From assembly GCA_030562195.1 (NCBI GenBank), contig JAUJPP010000007.1:23805769-23869768 (forward strand): a stretch of DNA of 64,000 nt, in the 5' to 3' direction. Of the stretch, positions 56,681 to 64,000 are shown one piece after another. The notes under the pieces were generated by a model. That model was not told where the DNA came from, did no database searches, and saw only the letters and a program-made list of their open reading frames with translations. This DNA comes from Nipponacmea schrenckii (Eukaryota > Mollusca > Gastropoda > Lottiidae). How positions within the stretch are numbered: position 1 is the stretch's first letter; the number at the start of each line of letters is the position of its first letter. The translations under genes were made by a program, and so were the position numbers.

Positions 56681-59600
56681 ATGAATATTCCAATATATTT
56701 GGCCGTTTTTTTCTGTTTAGTACATTCAGGTAGGTCTTTAATTATCATTTATAATTTATAAATTGCACCTAAAAAACGCCTCTTCTTGATCCTTGAATGG
56801 CATTTAATCTTTGGTACATATTACATCACCATTTGTGTGCCGTAATTGTCGCTCATTTTCAAATTTCCGCAAATTTCCAAATCTGTTGTTTAAATATTGA
56901 AATGTTGCAAGAATGTTGCTCAAGTTGAATGCTGTTGTTGTCAAACAGTTACGTAGTCAGGAATAGTAAAATAGAAAAAAGATAAGGAATTAATAAGTAT
57001 GCAATTATTGTATCATTCATTATATCTGATGAAAATAATAATAATTATAATAATAATTATCATAATAATTTAATAATAATAATAATTAAAAAATTATTCC
57101 TGTAGGACAGGCTTTGGTACCAGCTCCAATCTGCCCACTAGTGAAGTGCAGTACAATTTGCAAGGAATATCTTTATATAGATGGGTGTCAAACTTGTACT
57201 TGTAAAGGTAATTTGATTTCATGGTATTTCTGGTTACGCTAACAACAACCTGTGCCACAAAATGTTTCGGATATTGCTCATTGGTTTGTAGTGACTGGTC
57301 GACATCACTACAATTAATACATTGCAATTTTTTTGTCTGGTCCCATTGTTATGGAAGCCGATAGCGGCCATCCTCTTTTTTCAATGTCTCAAAGTCGCCA
57401 AGTGGACAAGTCGCCGGATTTCAAAGTCGCCAACTCGCCAACTTGACAAGTCGCCGGAAATCGAAATGGCGACTTGTCGAGTTGGCGACCTTGAAATCCG
57501 GCGACTTGTCGACCTTGCGACTTTGAAATCCGGCGAGTTGGCGACTTGGCGAGTTGGATTTCACAGTCGCCAAGTTGACAAGTCGCCGGATTTCAAAGTC
57601 GCCAACTTGAAAAGTCGCCATGTCGCCAACTCGCCAAGTCGCTGTTAACAAATGGCCGCTATCGGCTTCCATACATTGTAATCTATGTAGTTGTCTACCT
57701 CCATCTGTTCTTATGCTGTTATACCTGACCAATTAAATCGAAATTCAGAGAGGCTGTTAAATTGCTCTACTTCGGTTTTTACTATCCCACAATTTATCAA
57801 ATTATCAAGAAACGACCTCTACATAACACGCTTTGGTTGCTTAGAATCAACACAAGGAGAACCGGGTTGTAGCAGGAATCTTACGTAAATGGATTGTTTT
57901 GAAAAGAGGAATCTGGGAATTCTTTCTCTATCAACAGATCACGGCCCTTAATTGAAATTATTTTTTAAACTAGTTCCAGCCTGTGAACCAGTACTATGTA
58001 AAATGAATTGTCCTTATGGCTGGGCTGTAAATGAAGACGGTTGTGAAATCTGTAAATGCAAAGGTAAGAGTTGATTTTTTATTTTCGTGTTTATGAATTA
58101 TTCGTGTATAAATATGTTAAGAATCCCAAAAAAGAGGGATATAAGCACACAAACACCACTTGGTGTTACTCAATAATAAAATATTTTAGTGATTTATACT
58201 AAGAAAACTAATGCTTATGAAGCAACTCATATTTGACCCAGACATTAAACCTTGGCTTGTATCTTGTGCTTTTAACAGAAAACATATGACATCTCCGGCT
58301 ACAACGATTATTTCAACGACTTCATATCTTCCAGATGGACTGTAAATGAATTGTCTTATTTAATAAGGTAGTCGGTGTGCCACAGAAGGGTTCTCGGTTA
58401 CAGATGGGAAAGGGGGGTTTCCAGTTGTTGGGTTTAGGGGACAAAATTTTCCTGAGAGGCCATAAGTCACCTCCCTTTCTCTCCCAGTAGAAACTCCACT
58501 TTATGTGAATTTGTCAGTTCCAATTCTATTGTGAAAAACAATGGCCCTTCGATGATATCTTTTTTTTAAAAATTGTTCCAGTCTGTAAACCAGTACTATG
58601 CAGAATGAATTGTCCTTATGGCTGGGCTGTAGATGAAGATGGTTGTGAAATCTGTAAATGCAGATGTAAGTTCTATAACATTTTGTCTTCTATCACAGTA
58701 AGATACAAGCGTATATGCATTCATATTTTTCAAGTTCTTCTATCCACAAGTAAGCTTTTGAGAGTTTTTGGTTAACGGCTATACCCATATACATATACAC
58801 GTAATCCGTAAAGGGAACATAAGCATTGGTAAAGACCATTACATTTACTGCTATAGACACGAAATAGAAACCGGCATAGAATATTGCCAATAGCAATGAC
58901 CCTGTATATATTTCGTTAGAATGACGTTTTAAGACATGAAAAGTCTCGGAGGGTTTATCCTCGCCAAGAACTGGGAATTATTTATGACTTCTCTTTGCTA
59001 CCATTGGATTTCTATGCTCGATCTATCGTCTAAATTTAATTTATAAATATCATACAGTGCCTTGTGATGGAGCCAAACCATTCCTGAACACAGATGGTAA
59101 GAGCATTTATTGTGGTCGTGGAGGAGATACATGTCCTGAAAAAACATATTGTGATATACATCCAACAGATCAATATGCTGTTTGCTGCTCAAGTAAGTAC
59201 AAGTATTGAAGAAGATACTGTAAGGCTAGAAATTAATGCGTCAACAAATTAATGCGACATGGGGTATAGAGACTAAAATGCGAGTAGAAATTAATGCGAT
59301 CCGCGATAGGTGTCGCATTTTTTAATATCATCCAAATTCTAAAGTACTTAATGAATGAAGACATGAACAATGATCAAGATTTTATCTTTAAATAGTCAAG
59401 TGTGAAAATCTCTTGTTTTTTTTTAACGCCATTGATTACTAATCAGTTTCAAATTTAGAGATAATTACCTAATTACTTAATCCCGTACGGTCTCAATTTA
59501 AATACTACATATCGATGTTCACTAATGTCAGCCATATTTGAACTCCATAAACTTCACTTGGGAATATGTATTTAAAAATGCGGATACAAATTAATGCGAT

Positions 59601-60885
59601 CGCGAATAGGTCGCATTTAACGCATTAATTTCTATCTCGCAATAATTTGTAGCCTTACAGTATGCCCTTTTACATTATAGGACAGGTAGCCTATATATTA
59701 TCTGTGAAACTTACTAGATAGATATATATTGCCATGAATATATAATTATTGCCAACCTTAACTGCTTACTTAATTCTAACGATATTACAACACTTTACAG
59801 TTTTTTTCCTTACTTTATAATATTTCCAAAACATTTTGTTATTCCATACAGAATGCTCTCCTGTTATGTGCGATATGTACTGTGTAAATGGTTTCGAGGT
59901 TGATAAAAATGGTTGTGAAATATGTAAATGTAAGTAAATTTAAAGTGGGATTGTAAAGCGGTTTTCTAAACATTTCATTTGTATCGGAAACACTGATAGC
60001 ATTGGTTTGAATCTGTCAAGTTTCTGTCAGACGTAGGCCCTTTGTAGGTCTTTCGAATTTACAAAATTTAAGTGTTTGATGTCGTCACTCTCGCTATAGA
60101 AGACACTTTACGACAGTAATTCAAATTCGAAAATGTATCCTCTGGACCTGCTTCCGTCACTAGGCCTACTTTACTGGGTGCCCCCATCTTTAATATTGTG
60201 TTCGTCGAATGAGAAAGCCGCGCACGATAAACCGCGCTTAATTGGCCATTGGCCACGAGTGCTCAAACCTATCATATACTTTCCACCAAAAGCACACTAA
60301 AAATCACCCGCACACGACGCACTACTAGCGTTGAGCGTATTTCTCACTGCGCCATTTTACGTGTGCCTTTAACAAAGTCGACGCGATCTAGCTCGCATAA
60401 TCCTATACAAACAATTATCATGATTATAATGGTGAACCAAGAAGGATAAACTTACCCTTTCTACATCAACCAGTAACCTGGACATCGACAAACTCTTACG
60501 ATATTAATGTAACATAGATCTCTACTTTGAATAAATATATATTACAGGTAGACAATGTCCCAAGGGTGAAGATTTAGTAAATTGCGTAAAGGATCCGTGT
60601 GATGGAGCTACCTGTTCCAATCCGTTAGCAAAGAAATGCATGTAAGTTGGATGTAAACATTAGAATGATATATTTATCGCGATTATTCTTATATTAATAC
60701 GTAATAAGCTCTGTCTTGGTTTAAATAATTGGTATCTTATTGTAGAGGACCTACATTTTTGTTTTGGACCCGTCATATTTAGTGGAAGTTTCTCTTGTAA
60801 TTTCAGAGCTAACTATTGTGGAGGTTGTAATGCTGTGTGGTACGATTCTAACAACCATGTGGTATCCTGTGACACTGAAAGTTAA
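56681..60885 (+). CDS. Secreted cysteine-rich protein with four antistasin-like modules and a lustrin-type module, complete, eight exons
   Basis: Exons: 56681-56729, 57106-57207, 57980-58063, 58582-58665, 59058-59192, 59852-59929, 60548-60641 and 60807-60885. They are phase-consistent and give 234 aa. Residues 1-16 are a signal peptide (MNIPIYLAVFFCLVHS). Antistasin-like modules (C-x4-C-x3-C then a GC-x2-C-x-C ending) lie at 26-49, 52-77, 80-105 and 153-178, one per exon and bounded by phase 1 introns. Modules 2 and 3 differ at few positions (EPVLCKMNCPYGWAVNEDGC against KPVLCRMNCPYGWAVDEDGC), suggesting recent exon duplication. Exon 5 (107-151) is a six-Cys module with GGDTCPEKTYCD and AVCC, like the lustrin Cys-rich repeat. 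The C-terminus has CVKDPCDGATC and ANYCGGCNAVWYD, a Cys-rich end I know only from invertebrate secreted proteins. Antistasins inhibit serine proteases, so an inhibitor or matrix/defence role is inference. Confidence 0.85.
57350..57673. mobile_element. 324-bp MITE with perfect TIRs, 6-bp target duplication and GGCGAC-rich interior (antistasin intron 2)
   Basis: The ends are a perfect 22-bp terminal inverted repeat: TATGGAAGCCGATAGCGGCC then AT at 57350-57371, and its inverse at 57652-57673. It is flanked by the direct repeat CATTGT at 57344-57349 and 57674-57679. The interior consists largely of AAGTCGCC, GGCGACTTG, GTCGAGTTGGCGAC and GGATTTCAAAGTCGCC words on both strands, so it can fold extensively. 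No protein is coded, and frames here read as SRQVDKSPDFKVA-like repeats. Confidence 0.9.
59218..59660. mobile_element. TA-flanked Tc1/mariner-type MITE (antistasin intron 5)
   Basis: Left end TA|CTGTAAGGCTAGAAATTA and right end, inverted, TA|CTGTAAGGCTACAAATTA. The flanking TA on each side fits a TA target duplication. AAATTAATGCG recurs several times near both ends, giving subterminal repeats. Length is 443 bp. No transposase frame is present. Confidence 0.8.
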
Positions 60886-60914
60886 CATGCAATCTATACT
60901 CAATATCTAAGAGC

Positions 60915-60920
60915 AATAAA
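60915..60920 (+). promoter_or_regulatory. Polyadenylation signal AATAAA of the antistasin-like gene
   Basis: AATAAA lies 30 nt after the stop codon (TAA at 60883-60885). It is followed about 20-25 nt later by TTGTTGTTGTTTTTCTT, a suitable T/GT-rich downstream element. A very short 3' UTR matches the short 5' UTR. Confidence 0.7.
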
Positions 60921-62708
60921 TTACATTTACAATCAAATTGTTGTTGTTTTTCTTACGATTTCACGTGACGTCGTTGAAACCGCGTCACTTTGCGAACAAC
61001 CAATTTAAATTACGTACAATGCTTAAATATCAAATTACTATCAAGATTTACTGTCTGACGTGTTAAGTTTGAATTTGATTTATCTAGATTTATCCCATAA
61101 ACAGAGAATCCTATCCCCAATGTGTAACCGTACTTTCTGTGCCAGAGTTCAGGAGTTGCCTGCCATAAAGCCATTATGGTGATAACCAAAAGGGTACATT
61201 CTTATAGGCCCAACTTATATACATGTATACAGTAGGCCTATTTTACGATTAGAAAAAGTTTATCTCTTGCTTGTATTGTAGAATCGTACACTATAATGAT
61301 AATGTCTTCATGGATTCGTCAATGTTTCAGTTTGTATCGTTGCCAAAAGCTTTAGTTAAGGTAAAATTCTAAAACTTTAGCAAAAAAATTAAAATGACAA
61401 ATATTTGGACATAAAGTGACCTGTAGTAGTTGAACAACGTAAGGTTGCGACTATCTTTCGACTGCAAGAATGCGGGCTATCTTATCTTTGATAACAATAC
61501 GTGACAGAAATACGCCCTAACAGACAACACCGTATTACTGACATAAATTTAATCACCGGTAATAAGAGGAAACAATTTTTTAAATCGAAATCATCATCAA
61601 TGGGGGAAAGGAAACAACGTGTAGTAATAGCAGAGAATTAAGTATCTTATCTGGCCTTCCATACTTGTCAACCTATGTCAAAATGTATTAAAGGCAGTGC
61701 GTTATGATTGAAAACAAGATTTCCTGGTGATTTTATATGTATTTCAGGGATATTCCATTATACATCAGTCCTATTCTCTGTGCTACGTCTGTGGCTCTTG
61801 GTATTCCAGAAATAAATTTTAACCAGGCAATGACGTCATTAATCCCAATCAAATCGAAGCTTTCACAAATTTCAGGTGGTAGAAGAAAAGTGGAGAATGG
61901 TGTCAAGGTATAAGATAATGACATCATGAAGATAATAGGAGCCTTATATTATGTTGGATAGGGAATCGTGAATCCAAGCTACAATAAGTTCCCCCTTTAT
62001 AACACAAAGAAAGTTCCCTTTTAAATTCCAGTATAAGAAGTGCCTATATTAAAATACTGGTATAACCAGTGTCGTATACGACAATTGGTATAACAATGTT
62101 GGTCAATATTGGTCCTTAATCCTGTGAAATAGAATGATTACGTCCCTTTTCGAAGCAACATATTAGTATATAAATTTATATCAACTTGGCCGTGTATGTA
62201 CATGTATATACATTTTTCATTTACACCATCATAGTCAATTAGTTCTAAAATATGTACATCTGGAATATCTTTGACGATCCCAAAAAGAAAGAAAATTCAG
62301 CGTTGACATTTAGTCAATCTTTAACCTTAAAAAATATAAAAAGTTATTGTGAATTAAAAGGGTTCTTCATATGGGAAATTGGTAGCTGGGGTAGCCTATT
62401 CTAACCATCTTTGGAATAGGTGGATCCACTTTTCTACCGGGTGTTCCAGTTGTTCAATGGCGCTGGTAATGTTAGAAGTTGCGTTTATTTTTTTTTTTTT
62501 TTTACTTTATAGAAATAACAGACCAAAACCTAAATTGGATTCCATTGAATTACAATGCCAGACTTAATCAGGTGAATGATGTAAAGATTCATGCTATTTT
62601 TTGTTATAGAAAAGTAGTTTGACGGGGTCCCGCCCTTAAAATGTCTCTTGAACTGGCGTTGGAAAGAGACAGGAATGCTGAAAGGAACGTGTAACTTGTG
62701 GTACTTAC
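60921..62708. other. Region between the antistasin-like gene and the minus-strand secreted-protein gene
   Basis: No exon that I can support in phase. It should contain the 3' part of the minus-strand gene. Two candidate segments (61733-61927 minus, and about 62518-62575 minus) were examined and not accepted. Confidence 0.35.
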
Positions 62709-63758
62709 CAATCAGTTGTGAATTACTCGTTGTTCTGTGATTAGACATTGAGTCTAAACATCCTCTATGACAAGTAAACAAGGAATCTGGTGACATTGGT
62801 TTCATATCATCATCAATAACCACTTTACGATTTGTTAATATTCCGTACAGCTTTCTAGATAGAACATTCAAGTATTTCACAACGTCTCGATAGAATGTGT
62901 ATTTTGATCTGTCATTAGCCGGAATGGAAGGTGAGTCTGTAGAAGTTTGGTTATGACCTTGGGGTACATGTAAACATCCTGCTAAACACGATAGAAAACC
63001 ACCCAGGAATCTTTTATTCTTGATTCCATGGGATAGATCTGAAAAATTATCGATAACTCTAACAATATACCCAAGATTTGGATGAACTTTAAATAGTAAC
63101 TTTGATATAGCGCTCATTAATGCTATAATGTATCATCATAGTTTCGTTGGTTTGCTGAAATGAATGGAGATTACGTATGACGTATGACGCCATACAAGGA
63201 GCAATGAGGGAGATTTTACCAGAACAGTGGCATTAACCTACTTTTTTGTCATATCAAACTGTCGGGGATCTTTAACATGCACAGCTTTTTTCACACAGGG
63301 TAGTAATTGGGATGAGATTTAGACAAAACTTGGATAATATAAAAGCATAAAAAATATTTTTTTTTGAATATTTCTGTGACATTGTATTATTCAAACAAAT
63401 ACATAGACTTTATAGCATGTAATTTTAGACATCTTCCTGGAACATAATGCGTGGGACAAATATTCCAAGTGGACATACTAGTGACACACATACCCTACCA
63501 TAATCCATAGACGAAATCTCGATTCCCGTTCATTGGAAGCATGCGCTAGGTGTTCCAGTTTCTGTGGCATTAACTCTTACCGCGTTGAATAAGCCCTAAT
63601 TAAAAGTATACGATCGACTTGGCTCATTCCTTAGGCTTATTGTGAATTCCGGAGAGCGACTAAATATTAAGTGACTTACCAGGAAATGGATGGAAACATT
63701 CTACTACTACGACCAATAATAAAATGGCTAAGCAACTAGCTAATATTTTGACGGCCAT
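62709..63758 (-). CDS. Unrecognised secreted protein, 5' two exons (3' end not found)
   Basis: Exon 1 is 63758-63680. It encodes 26 residues starting MAVKILASCLAILLLVVVVE, a clear signal peptide with cleavage likely near ECFHPFP, and ends G|GTAAGT. Exon 2 is 63122-62709, with acceptor TTATAG and donor G|GTAAGT, and continues in phase. The partial protein is about 164 aa. It has four Cys in exon 2 (FLSCLAGC and FTCHRGC), one sequon (NQTS), no repeats and no membrane segment after the signal peptide. Sequence after the donor stays open to a stop at 62530, so a read-through form ending there is possible, but the consensus donor and the composition beyond it argue for an intron. I cannot assign a family. 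A small secreted ligand or helical protein is only a guess. Confidence 0.55.
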
Positions 63759-64000
63759 AGTCGATATATGAACGGAATCTATAAGAAGGAAATTCTTCTG
63801 AATGTCCAGCTGGTTATTTTCTCATGATATATTTCCCGATCTAATCTTAATCGAATGTGAACTGAATAAAATTAAAGGAAGAACGATTAACATTTATCTC
63901 GAGCCCACAATGAATAAAAGGGCGCACTCAAAATAAATAGATATCCGCCCACAGAATAGCAATTCTTAGACAGCCTATCTATATATCTCAAGTCATAAAT
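63759..64000. other. Upstream flank of the minus-strand secreted-protein gene
   Basis: Should contain the promoter of the minus-strand gene. AT-rich with no clear TATA box at a suitable distance, and no other feature seen. Confidence 0.3.

Noticed and set aside
57322..57732. Frames of 103-108 aa with RQVDKSPDFKVA-like repeats
   Set aside because: They translate the GGCGAC-rich MITE in both directions within an intron of the antistasin-like gene.
61733..61927. Minus-strand frame LPPEICESFDLIGINDV... as the next exon of the secreted-protein gene
   Set aside because: The only nearby acceptor gives the wrong phase after the 62709 donor and an immediate stop. The opposite strand reads equally well, so strand and coding status are undecided.
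62518..62575. Minus-strand segment encoding WHCNSMESNLGFGLLFL as a last exon of the secreted-protein gene
   Set aside because: Phase fits, but the acceptor (CCTGATTAAG) has a weak pyrimidine tract and the intron would be only about 130 bp. Too weak without a transcript.
62530..63117. Single-exon 195-aa protein on the minus strand
   Set aside because: A better model uses the upstream signal-peptide exon and the perfect donor at 62708. The read-through tail lacks any protein-like feature.

Overview
The window is animal nuclear DNA: AT-rich, with small exons bounded by GT/AG introns, very long introns, and a large share of interspersed and tandem repeats. I assembled six protein-coding genes exon by exon, checking reading phase across each junction. 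The repeat content suggests a mollusc, possibly a gastropod or limpet-like lineage. The evidence is numerous pearl/HINE-type (non-autonomous Helentron) elements with a hairpin head, a GTCC/GTCT tetranucleotide block and ~160-bp core monomers, together with a secreted antistasin/lustrin-type protein. The organism call is inference.

Layout. Positions 1-10,100 hold no gene I can support. They carry a 27-copy 35-bp minisatellite (1248-2186), small tandem repeats, dispersed repeats, a tRNA-SINE-like fragment and a G-rich minisatellite (9225-10110). Positions 10,179-17,673 (+) encode a complete six-exon 11-beta-hydroxysteroid dehydrogenase-like SDR. Positions 20,722-22,234 (-) encode a five-exon calmodulin-like protein closest to CALML4. 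Positions 22.8-25.6 kb are pearl/HINE and MITE repeats. Positions 28,014-29,417 (-) hold a single-exon rhodopsin-like GPCR. Positions 34,786-44,438 (+) encode a complete seven-exon mitochondrial carrier, SLC25A42-like (CoA/ADP carrier family), whose introns are packed with pearl/HINE elements. Positions 44.4-56.6 kb are repeats and apparently non-coding DNA, including a second copy of an unclassified 1.7-2 kb transposon-like family and a nested cluster of HINE elements. Positions 56,681-60,885 (+) encode an eight-exon secreted protein with four antistasin-like modules and a lustrin-type module. Positions 62,709-63,758 (-) hold two exons of an unrecognised secreted protein.

The genes look like unrelated neighbours (ER lipid/steroid redox, a myosin light-chain-like protein, a receptor, a mitochondrial carrier, secreted Cys-rich proteins). 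I see no evidence that they form one pathway or an operon. The most unusual content is in the repeats: a family whose 3' hairpin is conserved in shape with compensating base changes, a clean nested insertion, a head-head-tail compound element, a perfect-TIR element filled with GGCGAC words, and a transposon-like family carrying perfect nuclear-receptor motifs. All calls were read by eye, without database searches.
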